This document shows, in pieces, positions 1-8,286 of a DNA stretch of 64,000 bases; position 1 is the first letter of the stretch; each line of letters opens with the position of its first letter. Both the position numbers and the translations under genes were made by a program. Location: NCBI RefSeq assembly GCF_002706745.1, contig NZ_CP017702.1, positions 434,001 to 498,000 of the forward strand, in the 5' to 3' direction. The stretch is from Companilactobacillus farciminis KCTC 3681 = DSM 20184. Its GTDB lineage: Bacteria > Bacillota > Bacilli > Lactobacillales > Lactobacillaceae. The notes below the pieces were generated by a model, which saw only the letters and a list, made by a program, of their open reading frames with translations, did not search any database and had not been told where the DNA came from.

Positions 1-22
1 ATTAATCTTGGTTGGATTTTTT
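1..22. repeat. Left copy of duplicated terminator arm flanking the rloAB cassette
   Basis: The first 22 bases of the window are identical to positions 2071-2092, which form the right arm and T-run of the terminator after rloB (begins ATTAATCTTGGTTGGATT). The left arm of this copy would lie outside the window, so only half of the presumed hairpin is visible. The two copies bracket the AAA15/RloB gene pair as direct repeats. Confidence 0.75.
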
Positions 23-144
23 ATTTTCAATAATACGTAATTTATAAACGTAAAAGGCGATTATCTAAGTTAAAAAAACATTGTGGTAGCAAAAAAGTGC
101 TATCTGATGATACAATTAGAAAAAATCAGAAAGGAATTTTAACT

Positions 145-1455
145 ATGTTGATAGACTTTACAATGAAGAACTTTAAATCTTTTAAAGATGAGACAACTCT
201 GTCATTAGAAACTGGTGAGCGACTTAGCAAGTTCAGAGAGAGTAATACTATTTCCGTAGGAAAAATTTCCTTGCTAAAGAATTTACTTATCTTTGGGCCG
301 AATGGATCTGGGAAATCAAATCTCTTAGATGGTCTCAAATTGATGCAAACTATGGTTACACAACCACCGCAAACAGTTAACGAAAAATTAATCGCAAATA
401 ATTTTAAATTAGATGATAAATCGTGGAAGAAAGATGTCTTTTTTGAAGTAATTTTTAAAAGGGGAGTAAATATATACAAATACTCCTTTGCGTTTAATAA
501 AACTAAAATTACACGAGAAACGTTGGCAGTTCTTAATAAAAATAATTGGAAAATATATTTTTCACGAGAAAATCAAAAATTTGATGTTAAAATAGCTAAC
601 TTTTCTGACGTTGAAAATAGAACTAATGAGAATAGATTATTTATCTTTGATGCTCAGCTCAACAATGATAAATATGCAATCGACGTTTTTAAGTGGTTTT
701 CTGAAGATTTGATTTTTGTTGAGGATTTTACAGAGAATGATCATATTAGCCAAATGGCAGAAATATTGAAGACTCCTAAATTAAATAATCAGTTTTTGAA
801 ATTTCTTCATTTTGCCGACTTTAATATAAATGGTTTGGAAGTTGTTGAAGAGCCACTGTCATATTTTTACTTTCTTGATGCGATTGAAAAACCAAAAACT
901 AGAACTAAACAGGTTAATCGTATTTATACTAAACATAAAATTTATGATAATAATGGTGATGTAATTGGAACAAAGAAATTTCGATTAGAAGAAGAATCCC
1001 GTGGAACTCAAAAAATCTTTATGATAGCTTTGGCTTTTTTGAATGCCGAGTTAAATAATAATGGAAAGACTATCTTGTTTGATGAATTTGATGATTCACT
1101 TCATTTGGAGTTGTCTCAAGCAATGGTCAAAATTTTTAATTCCCAGGCTAATCAAAATCAATTCATTATTACTACTCATGAATTACAACTTCTGGATTCG
1201 GATGTTAGAGTTGATCAAATATACTTGGTTCAAAAAGACTTTCAAGGAAAGAGTAATTTAATTTCAATTTTTGATTTCAAAGATACTAAAAATACTACTC
1301 GTAGTGGAATTAGTTATATGAAACGCTACATTCAAGGAAGATTTGGGGCAACCCCGATTATTGACTCTGATGAGATGTTGGAGGCCTTGACCCAAATTCA
1401 ATCTGGTAGTGGAGAAATTCAAGATGGTGAAGTCAAGAAAGGCAAAACTTTTTAG
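145..1455 (+). CDS. AAA15-family ATPase (RloA-like) of a two-gene defence module
   Basis: This 436-residue ATPase has a Walker A motif (GPNGSGKS, residues 51-58) close to the N-terminus, an ABC/SMC-like signature region (EESRGTQ, about residue 285), a Walker B DE pair (D313/E314 in LFDEFDD) and an H-loop histidine (TTHE, about residue 344). That order is typical of AAA15/AAA21 ATPases such as RloA, PARIS AriA and OLD. The ATG at 145 is preferred to an in-frame start at 97 because AAAGGA lies about 9 bases upstream and the protein then begins MLIDFTMKNFKSF, as the family does. Its 3' end overlaps rloB by 32 bases, implying translational coupling. By analogy with related pairs it probably senses phage and controls the RloB effector; that role is inferred. 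Confidence 0.85.
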   Translation: MLIDFTMKNFKSFKDETTLSLETGERLSKFRESNTISVGKISLLKNLLIFGPNGSGKSNLLDGLKLMQTMVTQPPQTVNEKLIANNFKLDDKSWKKDVFFEVIFKRGVNIYKYSFAFNKTKITRETLAVLNKNNWKIYFSRENQKFDVKIANFSDVENRTNENRLFIFDAQLNNDKYAIDVFKWFSEDLIFVEDFTENDHISQMAEILKTPKLNNQFLKFLHFADFNINGLEVVEEPLSYFYFLDAIEKPKTRTKQVNRIYTKHKIYDNNGDVIGTKKFRLEEESRGTQKIFMIALAFLNAELNNNGKTILFDEFDDSLHLELSQAMVKIFNSQANQNQFIITTHELQLLDSDVRVDQIYLVQKDFQGKSNLISIFDFKDTKNTTRSGISYMKRYIQGRFGATPIIDSDEMLEALTQIQSGSGEIQDGEVKKGKTF

Positions 1456-2053
1456 AAGAACTAGCAAGAATTTACCTGAGCAGAAAATAATTGGAATATT
1501 TTGTGAAGGAGCATCAGAATTACAGTATTTCAAAATGCTTCAGAGAAAATATGGAAAATCCAATGTTGGGGCCCATAAATTGAATATAAAACAATTGAAA
1601 GGGAAAAAAGGCATTTCAATAGTTACATCGGCAACGGCACAGAGAAATTCGATTCCAGATTTAGATGAGGTATACGTAGTATTTGATTGTGATAATCTAA
1701 CTAAGAATGATATCCAGCAGAGTATGTCGATGGCAAAGAAGAAAAATATACAAATTATTTTTTCCAATATAAATTTTGAGATATGGATTCTCATGCATTT
1801 TGAGCCAGTAAGTAGAATTTTTACCAAAAAAGAATTAAATAGAAAACTGGCTGATAATAAGCACTTTAATTTGGGAAAAAATACATATGACCATTTTAAA
1901 GGTAGTGAATATGGCCCATTTTTAGAGGATAAAGTAAAAATTGCCGTTGCAAATGGAAAAAGTCTTTATAGAAGTAATAATGATATGGTCAATAGCCAAC
2001 CGTATACTAATGTTCAGGAATTTATAAAACCCATATTTGGTAGAGAAGACTAA
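1424..2053 (+). CDS. RloB-like protein (TOPRIM-type putative nuclease)
   Basis: A 209-residue protein with an RloB layout: a basic N-terminus, a conserved glutamate in IFCEGASE (E28), a DxD motif in VFDCDN (D88/D90) and an FEIWILMHF block. The E plus DxD spacing matches the acidic residues of TOPRIM nucleases, so RloB probably acts as the nuclease partner of the upstream ATPase. The ATG at 1424 is chosen over a GTG at 1409 because GGAG at 1411-1414 is correctly spaced. The gene starts inside the ATPase gene and ends directly before a strong terminator. RloB proteins were first noted beside restriction-modification loci; AAA15 plus TOPRIM pairs such as PARIS are anti-phage systems. No restriction genes are visible here. 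Confidence 0.8.
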   Translation: MVKSRKAKLFRRTSKNLPEQKIIGIFCEGASELQYFKMLQRKYGKSNVGAHKLNIKQLKGKKGISIVTSATAQRNSIPDLDEVYVVFDCDNLTKNDIQQSMSMAKKKNIQIIFSNINFEIWILMHFEPVSRIFTKKELNRKLADNKHFNLGKNTYDHFKGSEYGPFLEDKVKIAVANGKSLYRSNNDMVNSQPYTNVQEFIKPIFGRED

Positions 2054-2055
2054 AA

Positions 2056-2094
2056 AAATCCAACCAAGAAATTAATCTTGGTTGGATTTTTTTT
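2056..2094. terminator. Bidirectional terminator between rloB and the giant surface protein
   Basis: A perfect 13-bp stem (AAATCCAACCAAG / CTTGGTTGGATTT) is flanked by A and T runs, so it can end transcription from rloB on the plus strand and from the convergent surface gene on the minus strand. Confidence 0.9.
2071..2092. repeat. Right copy of 22-nt direct repeat flanking rloAB
   Basis: Identical over 22 bases to positions 1-22. It coincides with the right arm, loop end and T-run of the terminator at 2056-2094. Unit distance is 2070 bp, which is exactly the rloAB cassette. Confidence 0.8.
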
Positions 2095-2099
2095 GATCA

Positions 2100-5000
2100 T
2101 TAATGATTGATATCTACATCAGAAGCTTTTACAAATTCATTGGTAGCGACACGATAGTATTTAATACCTTCAATGTAAACAATGCTATCGACTAACCAAT
2201 TTGAATCAGCGACTAGTGATCTGTTGGTAATCAGTTCACCTTTAGCTGTATAGAGGTTCTTGGATGGGGAGTCAGTATGAGTCTTTACGACCATATTAGT
2301 TGGTTGGTAAATGTAGGCATCTTTGGCACTGACAAATTCATTAGTAGCGACACGATAATATTTGTCACCATTAATTACGTAAGTCGTGCGATCACTGAAC
2401 CAGCTAGTATTTGGTTGCAAAATACGATTATTAATTACTTCGTCTTCAGATTTGTAGAGAACCTTGGCGGTTTTATCGTAAGTTCTGACATATTGGTTCA
2501 AATCTTGATATGAGTAAACTTGGCTGGCTTTGACCCATTTGTTAGTAGCGACACGCAAGTATTGAATACCATCGACGGTGATTTGTTCATCGCTGTACCA
2601 AGTTGATTGTTTTGCTAAACCATAATTGCTGATAGCAGTCATTTTATTGTCTTCGCCTAAAGTGTAAAGGAGAATTTGTCCTTTTTCACTATAAGTAGCA
2701 ACGTTTTGGCTGTTTTGTTTTGGCGTAGCGATGTCAGTTTTTTCGGTATCCTTTTGGATAATTGTGTGGCTTGAAGGAATTCTACTGTAAGTCAAAGTAT
2801 CGGAAGTAGAAATTTCTTTGTCTGGAGTTTTGGCATCAACGATTGTTGGTATACCATCTGCTCCAAAGGTAACGATTATGGATGGGGCTGTATATCCACT
2901 GATGTTTTGAGCAGTTATGGTAACTGGATCATCGCCAAAACGTCCGGCAGGGATATCTAGTGAAGTTACTTTGCCATCTGGATTTTTTAGATTGATGGAT
3001 GTGGATTTGTTTTCTACTCCAGTGTAAGAGACATCCGAGGTGTTGATTGTAGCGTTACCGTTGGCATCATAAGTTACTTTCAAAGTATCAGTACTTGTTG
3101 TATATCCGTGTACTTTAGGGACATTAACCGTTGTTACATTTGATTTACTATAGTCGCCTTCAGGGATATCAATAGTAACGGGTCCATCAGGTGTTTTGAT
3201 AGTAGCAGTACCACCATCAGAATGAACCGGAGTGTAAATGACTTTAGTGTCAGCGGAAGCAGAACCGTCAGCGTTGTAAGTGACAGGTACTTTATCGACA
3301 TTGGTGTTGTATCCAGTGACTTGAGGAACGTCAATTGTAACGTCTTTTTTACTAAAATCACCAGCAGGAATATCGACAGTAGTATCTCCATTAGGAGTGA
3401 TAAAAGTAGCTTTATCACCATCAGAATGAACTGGCATATAGAGTTTATTTGGCGTGTCAATAGAAGTTGTACCATCGGCATTATAAGTGACAGTTAAAGG
3501 ATTGCTTGTATAGCCAGTGATTGATGGAACATCGACAGTTTTAGGATTGTCCCCATAATTACCTTCAGGAATAGTGACAGTTTTATTGCCTTCAGGAGTT
3601 TTTACAGTTGTAGTTGTAGGATCAAAGTGAATAGGTGTGTAAAGACCGTCTGTTTTCACGATGGCATTACCGTTGGCATCATAAATTACTGGAATAGTTT
3701 TATCTTCGTGAGTATATCCTTCGAAATCAGGAATACTAATATTACCATTTGTACCAAAGTCTCCGGCGGGAATATTAACAGTCTGAGTTTGTCCATCAGG
3801 TGTAGTAAACTTTGCAGTACCACCGTTAGAGTGAACAGGAGTATACAAAGAACTTGGTGTATTAATAGAAGTTGTACCATCGGCATTATAAGTAACAGTT
3901 AAAGGAGCAGAGATATAACCAGTGACCGATGGAACATCGACAGTTTTAGGATCGTCACCATAATTGCCTTCGGGAATAGTGATTGTTTTATTACCTTCAG
4001 GAGTTTTTACGGTTGTAGTTGTAGCGTCAAAGTGAATAGGGGTATAAATTTTATCAGTATTTACAATGGCATTTCCGTCTTTGTCATACGATACAGGAAC
4101 TTCTTCATCATGAGTATATCCGTCAATATTAGGAACAGTGATACTACCATCTGTACCGTATGCACCTTCAGGGATATCAATCGTTCTAGATTGTCCGTTT
4201 GGAGCAGTGAAAGTTACTGTTTGTCCAGACTTTGACTTAACAGGAGAATAAATATCCGTTGTATTAACAATGGCAACTCCATCGGGGCCATAAATAACGG
4301 GAACAGTTGTATTGGTATGGGTGTATCCGTCAAAGTCTGGGATAGTAATACTACCATTTGTACCATATTCACCGGCAGGGATATCCAATGTTTTAGATTG
4401 ACCGTCTGGAGTAGTAAAAGTTGCTGTTTGTCCGGGATTTGATTTAACGGGAGTATAGAGATCTTTTGTATTAACAATGGCAACTCCATCGGGGCCATAA
4501 ATAACGGGAACAGTTGTATTGGTATGGGTATATCCGTTAAAGTCTGGAATAGTGATACTACCATTTGTACCATATTCACCAGCAGGGATATCCAATATTT
4601 TAGATTGACCGTCTGGAGTAGTAAAGGTTGCTGTTTGTCCGGACTTTGATTTAACAGGAGAATAAATGTCTGTTGTATTAACAATGGCAACTCCATCGGG
4701 GCCATAAATAACGGGAAGAGTTGTATCTTTGTGAGTATATCCGTCAAAGTCTGGGATAGTAATACTACCGTCTGTACCATATACACCATCAGGAATATTC
4801 AATGTTTTAGATTGACCGTCTGGAGTAGTAAAGGTTGCTGTTTGTCCGGACTTTGATTTAACGGGAGTATAGAGATCTTTTGTATTAACAATGGCAACTC
4901 CATCGGGACCATAAATAACGGGAAGAGTTGTATCTTTGTGAGTATATCCGTCAAAGTCTGGAATGGTGATACTACCGTCTGTACCATATACACCATCAGG

Positions 5001-7652
5001 AATATTCAATGTTTTAGATTGACCGTCTGGAGTAGTAAAGGTTGCTGTTTGTCCGGGGTTTGACGCAACGGGAGTATAGAGATTTTTTGTATTAACAATG
5101 GCAACTCCATCGGGGCCATAAATAACGGGAAGAGTTGTATCTTTGTGAGTATATCCGTCAAAGTCTGGGATAGTGATACTACCATTTGTACCATATTCAC
5201 CAGCAGGGATTTCCAATATTTTAGATTGACCGTCTGGAGTACTAAAAGTTGCTGTTTGTCCGGGGTTTGACGCAACGGGAGTATAGAGATCTTTTGTATT
5301 AACAATGGCAACTCCATCGGGGCCATAAATAACGGGAAGAGTTGTATCTTTGTGAGTATATCCATCAAAGTCTGGGATAGTAATACTACCATTTGTACCA
5401 TATTCACCATCAGGAATATTCAATGTTTTAGATTGACCGTCTGGAGTACTAAAAGTTGCTGTTTGTCCGGACTTTGATTTAACGGGAGTATAGAGATCTT
5501 TTGTATTAACAATGGCAACTCCATCGGGACCATAAATAACGGGAACAGTTGTATTGGTATGGGTATATCCGTCAAAGTCTGGAATGGTGATACTACCGTC
5601 TGTACCATATACACCATCGGGAATATTCAATGTTTTAGATTGGCCGTCTGGAGCAGTGAAAGTTACTTTTTGTCCGGGGTTTGACGCAACAGGTGTATAA
5701 GTTACGTAGTAATTAGTAACAGCCTTATCATTTAAAATGTTTGCCGTGATGGTTGAAACGTTAGCTGTATAACCATCTTTTGTTGGTACTTTTACATCCT
5801 GTGAACTGTAAATAGGTCCTGAGATAGATGTCTCTATATCACCAAGATTTGAAGGTATTATAAGGTTTGCTTCGATGTCTGCAGGTACATTTCCGTCTGT
5901 TTTAAATTCGGTTGGGTTTAAAATACCACTTCCCAAATTGCTGACGATAGAATTTAAATTAAAAGTAGTAGAATTATCAGCCTTACTAGGATCAGACATG
6001 ATAGACTTTCCACCTTCTTCAATCCAACTGCTACCATTTTTTGAAGATAGTGCAGTATAGCTTGAAAACCTATTAATTGAAGATAATGTTAATGATGTTA
6101 AACTGTCAGTACCATCGAACATGCCTTCACCTTTAGAAGAATCGCCAGTATCTATAGAAGATGAATTGGCCATATTCCATGAACTTATATCTAATGCTGT
6201 AAGTGATCTGTCATTCTGGAACATTCCAATCATAGATTTAGTTCTACGGAATTGTAATTGCGGCATATAGGCGGTTATTAAAGAAGTATTATTTTTAAAC
6301 ATGTAATTGAAATTTGCGTTTGATTTTAAAGTTGATTCTTTGTATTCTGAAAAAGTAACGTATTCAATCGAACTATCGTTTAAGAACATACTGTTGGCAT
6401 CTGTAACAGAAGCAAAGTTCCAAGAGGATAAATTAATGGTAGGTTTAGTCTCATTTGTTGTAGAATCACTGGATATTTCCTTTAAATTGGTGTCATTAGC
6501 AAACATTCCGACAGTTTTTGTCATGGATACGTTGCTGACGACAGTGTGTAGTTTGTTGGCGTTTGTGATCGTAGTTAATTTATTTAAATCAGCAAACGTG
6601 TAGCTCATATCTGATGCAGCATTGACATCACCTTCAAAGTTGATACGTGTGATGTCATTTGCATGTTTCATCCATGGAGAAGTAGGAGATTCTTTAGTTT
6701 CAGTAGATGAGCTGTCAATTTGTGATGATCCTGTACTTGTGTGTTGTGTAGTTGTAGCCGTGTTGTCTGCTAAAGATGTAGTTTCACCAGCAGTACCTAA
6801 GTGTAAAACTCCATCCGCATCAATCTTCCAAGGGGTAGTTCCTTGTGTACCTTCAGCAATATTTCCATCAGCCAAAACTTCTGCTTCTGGTGTAAGAGTT
6901 AAATCTTCAGCACTGATTCCTAAACTAGCTAGTTGAGCTTTAGATACGGCCAAATTAGCGGCTAAAATGTCGTCTTGAGCTCCATCGTTTTGAATGACGT
7001 TTTCCTTATTAACATCGGATTGAGTAGTATCGGTAGTTTCATCAGTAGCGATATCTGAATCGGGAACAGGAGTATCAACTTTTTCGCCATCAATATTTTT
7101 AACGTCTTCAGTAGTTGTTTGAGTGTCTTTAACATCTGTATTGGAAACGGGAACTTCAGTATTTTCGCTTTCAGCAATTGTTTGTGCATCTTTAGCAACA
7201 ACAGGTTGTGCTTCGGATGTTGTTCTAGTTTCTTTGATATCAGGAGTTGTTGTTTCCTTATTTAAAGTTTCAGATACAGCATTAGTGTCAGTTGCATCAG
7301 TTTTTTCTGTTGTAGCTGTTTCTTTTTCAACTGGAGCAACTGTGTCTGATTGGACAGTACTGTCATTATTTTCTTCAGTAGTTACAGGTGCGACGGCTTT
7401 GGTTACATCTGCTGATTTAGTGCTGTCAGTCTTGATGGCATCAGTTTTGGAATCGCTAGAAGTAGGTGTAGCAACTTGTTCAGTAGGTGCAACAGTTGTA
7501 TCTGCGGCATGAACGATTTCAGTTGGACCACCCAGAAGCAATAACCCTCCGGCAAAAGATAAACTGGATACAACAATCCAATTTTTCTTAGATTTAACTA
7601 ATTTTTTTCTCATGATACTATTAGGATCACGGTTTAATTGTTGGAATCTCAT
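2100..7652 (-). CDS. Giant secreted surface protein: BspA-like region, 14 beta-repeats, 3 SLAP modules
   Basis: An 1850-residue secreted protein. The N-terminus (SIMRKKLVKSKKNWIVVSSL and on) is a long lactobacillus-type signal peptide ending near VHAAD. A Thr/Ser/Glu-rich stalk follows (to about residue 250), then a BspA-like DUF285 region with repeated MF.N..L motifs (about 320-560). Next come fourteen repeats of about 69 residues (YTPV...TPDGQ...IP.G.YG...GYTH...YGPDG), the first seven almost identical at DNA level with a 207-bp period. Three C-terminal SLAP-like modules ([Y/L]RVATN[E/K][W/F]V) probably anchor it to wall polymers; no LPXTG motif is present. The ATG at 7652 is preferred because the upstream GTG at 7667 lies within the ribosome-binding site GTGGGG. 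Likely an adhesin; the ligand is unknown. Confidence 0.85.
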   Translation of the reverse strand: MRFQQLNRDPNSIMRKKLVKSKKNWIVVSSLSFAGGLLLLGGPTEIVHAADTTVAPTEQVATPTSSDSKTDAIKTDSTKSADVTKAVAPVTTEENNDSTVQSDTVAPVEKETATTEKTDATDTNAVSETLNKETTTPDIKETRTTSEAQPVVAKDAQTIAESENTEVPVSNTDVKDTQTTTEDVKNIDGEKVDTPVPDSDIATDETTDTTQSDVNKENVIQNDGAQDDILAANLAVSKAQLASLGISAEDLTLTPEAEVLADGNIAEGTQGTTPWKIDADGVLHLGTAGETTSLADNTATTTQHTSTGSSQIDSSSTETKESPTSPWMKHANDITRINFEGDVNAASDMSYTFADLNKLTTITNANKLHTVVSNVSMTKTVGMFANDTNLKEISSDSTTNETKPTINLSSWNFASVTDANSMFLNDSSIEYVTFSEYKESTLKSNANFNYMFKNNTSLITAYMPQLQFRRTKSMIGMFQNDRSLTALDISSWNMANSSSIDTGDSSKGEGMFDGTDSLTSLTLSSINRFSSYTALSSKNGSSWIEEGGKSIMSDPSKADNSTTFNLNSIVSNLGSGILNPTEFKTDGNVPADIEANLIIPSNLGDIETSISGPIYSSQDVKVPTKDGYTANVSTITANILNDKAVTNYYVTYTPVASNPGQKVTFTAPDGQSKTLNIPDGVYGTDGSITIPDFDGYTHTNTTVPVIYGPDGVAIVNTKDLYTPVKSKSGQTATFSTPDGQSKTLNIPDGEYGTNGSITIPDFDGYTHKDTTLPVIYGPDGVAIVNTKDLYTPVASNPGQTATFSTPDGQSKILEIPAGEYGTNGSITIPDFDGYTHKDTTLPVIYGPDGVAIVNTKNLYTPVASNPGQTATFTTPDGQSKTLNIPDGVYGTDGSITIPDFDGYTHKDTTLPVIYGPDGVAIVNTKDLYTPVKSKSGQTATFTTPDGQSKTLNIPDGVYGTDGSITIPDFDGYTHKDTTLPVIYGPDGVAIVNTTDIYSPVKSKSGQTATFTTPDGQSKILDIPAGEYGTNGSITIPDFNGYTHTNTTVPVIYGPDGVAIVNTKDLYTPVKSNPGQTATFTTPDGQSKTLDIPAGEYGTNGSITIPDFDGYTHTNTTVPVIYGPDGVAIVNTTDIYSPVKSKSGQTVTFTAPNGQSRTIDIPEGAYGTDGSITVPNIDGYTHDEEVPVSYDKDGNAIVNTDKIYTPIHFDATTTTVKTPEGNKTITIPEGNYGDDPKTVDVPSVTGYISAPLTVTYNADGTTSINTPSSLYTPVHSNGGTAKFTTPDGQTQTVNIPAGDFGTNGNISIPDFEGYTHEDKTIPVIYDANGNAIVKTDGLYTPIHFDPTTTTVKTPEGNKTVTIPEGNYGDNPKTVDVPSITGYTSNPLTVTYNADGTTSIDTPNKLYMPVHSDGDKATFITPNGDTTVDIPAGDFSKKDVTIDVPQVTGYNTNVDKVPVTYNADGSASADTKVIYTPVHSDGGTATIKTPDGPVTIDIPEGDYSKSNVTTVNVPKVHGYTTSTDTLKVTYDANGNATINTSDVSYTGVENKSTSINLKNPDGKVTSLDIPAGRFGDDPVTITAQNISGYTAPSIIVTFGADGIPTIVDAKTPDKEISTSDTLTYSRIPSSHTIIQKDTEKTDIATPKQNSQNVATYSEKGQILLYTLGEDNKMTAISNYGLAKQSTWYSDEQITVDGIQYLRVATNKWVKASQVYSYQDLNQYVRTYDKTAKVLYKSEDEVINNRILQPNTSWFSDRTTYVINGDKYYRVATNEFVSAKDAYIYQPTNMVVKTHTDSPSKNLYTAKGELITNRSLVADSNWLVDSIVYIEGIKYYRVATNEFVKASDVDINH
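4251..5699 (-). repeat. Seven tandem 207-bp units inside the giant surface gene
   Basis: Seven consecutive units of exactly 207 bp encode near-identical 69-residue repeats. Two alternating sub-motifs recur (KSKSGQ versus ASNPGQ or KSNPGQ, and HTNTTVP versus HKDTTLP), which is the mosaic expected from recombination among units. Seven more diverged repeats continue to about position 2780. Unit number is likely to vary between strains. Confidence 0.9.
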
Positions 7653-7697
7653 AATAAATAACCCCACTATTTACAGATTTTTGATAATTTCATAATC

Positions 7698-7739
7698 ATT
7701 ATAATTCTGTACTATTTGTATATATTCCAATTACTATAA
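7698..7739 (-). promoter_or_regulatory. Promoter with upstream box shared with the 20208-20249 promoter
   Basis: On the minus strand TATAAT (7703-7698) lies 45 bases upstream of the surface-gene start. Exactly 23 bases further upstream is TTATAGTAATTGG (7739-7727). The same box, 23-base gap and TATAATGA occur at 20249-20208. No good -35 hexamer is seen, so an activator acting at the shared box is plausible. Confidence 0.5.
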
Positions 7740-7846
7740 GAATTATTTAATAATAGTGAATTAAATGTTAAAATTCGAAATAATTTTATAGAAAATGATT
7801 AACATAAATAGTGATGAATATCATGAGTATATATTTATTAGAATAA

Positions 7847-7878
7847 AATAAAAAAGCCATCTAAAAAGATGACTTTCT
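7847..7878 (-). terminator. Terminator of the small gene at 7877-8083
   Basis: On the minus strand AGTCATCT, a T/A loop and AGATGGCT are followed by six T residues. One G-U pair occurs in the stem. It overlaps the stop codon of the small gene. Confidence 0.75.
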
Positions 7879-8083
7879 AAAGTGGACTGAATTCCTTGAT
7901 CACATATTCGGTAGGGAATTCTTTTTTATTGTCTAAATGTTTTTGATATTTGGTCTTATGCTCAATTTCGTTATAAGCATCTTCCAACTGCGACATCGTG
8001 TATTTTTGAGTTAATTCGTCGATTGATATTCCGTAAAATTTTGACAAGTAATCTAATAATTCATTATCTTCTGTAATCATCAT
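7877..8083 (-). CDS. Small conserved-type protein of unknown function (68 aa)
   Basis: I do not recognise a family. The protein is about 68 residues, acidic in the middle and predicted helical (MMITEDNELLDYLSKFYGIS), with no signal peptide or membrane segment. The open frame extends to 8182, but GGAGG at 8093-8089 is correctly spaced only for the ATGs at 8083 and 8080, so the short form is chosen. It is monocistronic, has its own terminator and is divergent from the WYL-regulated cassette; the two share a 203-bp intergenic region containing the palindrome at 8219-8233. It could be a regulator or accessory of that cassette, but this rests on position alone. Confidence 0.6.
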   Translation of the reverse strand: MMITEDNELLDYLSKFYGISIDELTQKYTMSQLEDAYNEIEHKTKYQKHLDNKKEFPTEYVIKEFSPL

Positions 8084-8218
8084 TACTGCCTCCGCCATCA
8101 TAGTAGTGCCTAAATTAATTATTAGCAAATTCTCATTTTTCTTAGAAAGCTGATATATCAATGATGGTGTAATTGGTGGCAAAAATTAACTAAAAAAATT
8201 CTCTCAACGAACGTAATA

Positions 8219-8250
8219 CGACAAATGCTGTCGCCCTCGATTTCTATAAT
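8219..8250 (+). promoter_or_regulatory. Palindrome-promoter module upstream of the WYL cassette (copy 1)
   Basis: The palindrome CGACAAATGCTGTCG (8219-8233) is followed 11 bases later by TATAAT (8245-8250). It covers the place where a -35 element should be. The same arrangement, with identical spacing, recurs at 10753-10784 inside the cassette. It is a candidate operator for the WYL regulator encoded at 9368. Confidence 0.6.
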
Positions 8251-8286
8251 TAAGTCATAAATTAATTGTTATGGAGGGATTTTAGT

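Noticed and set aside
2100..2400. LPXTG sorting signal for the giant surface protein
   Set aside because: The C-terminus ends in a SLAP-type module; there is no LPXTG, hydrophobic segment or basic tail.
4047..5699. Regular repeats that could suggest a CRISPR array
   Set aside because: Units are 207 bp, adjacent without spacers, and stay in frame within a coding sequence.
2277..7512. Many open frames on the plus strand and in other minus frames across the giant surface gene
   Set aside because: They follow the 207-bp repeat of the real gene, repeat with it, lack ribosome-binding sites and encode low-complexity Leu/Pro-rich products.
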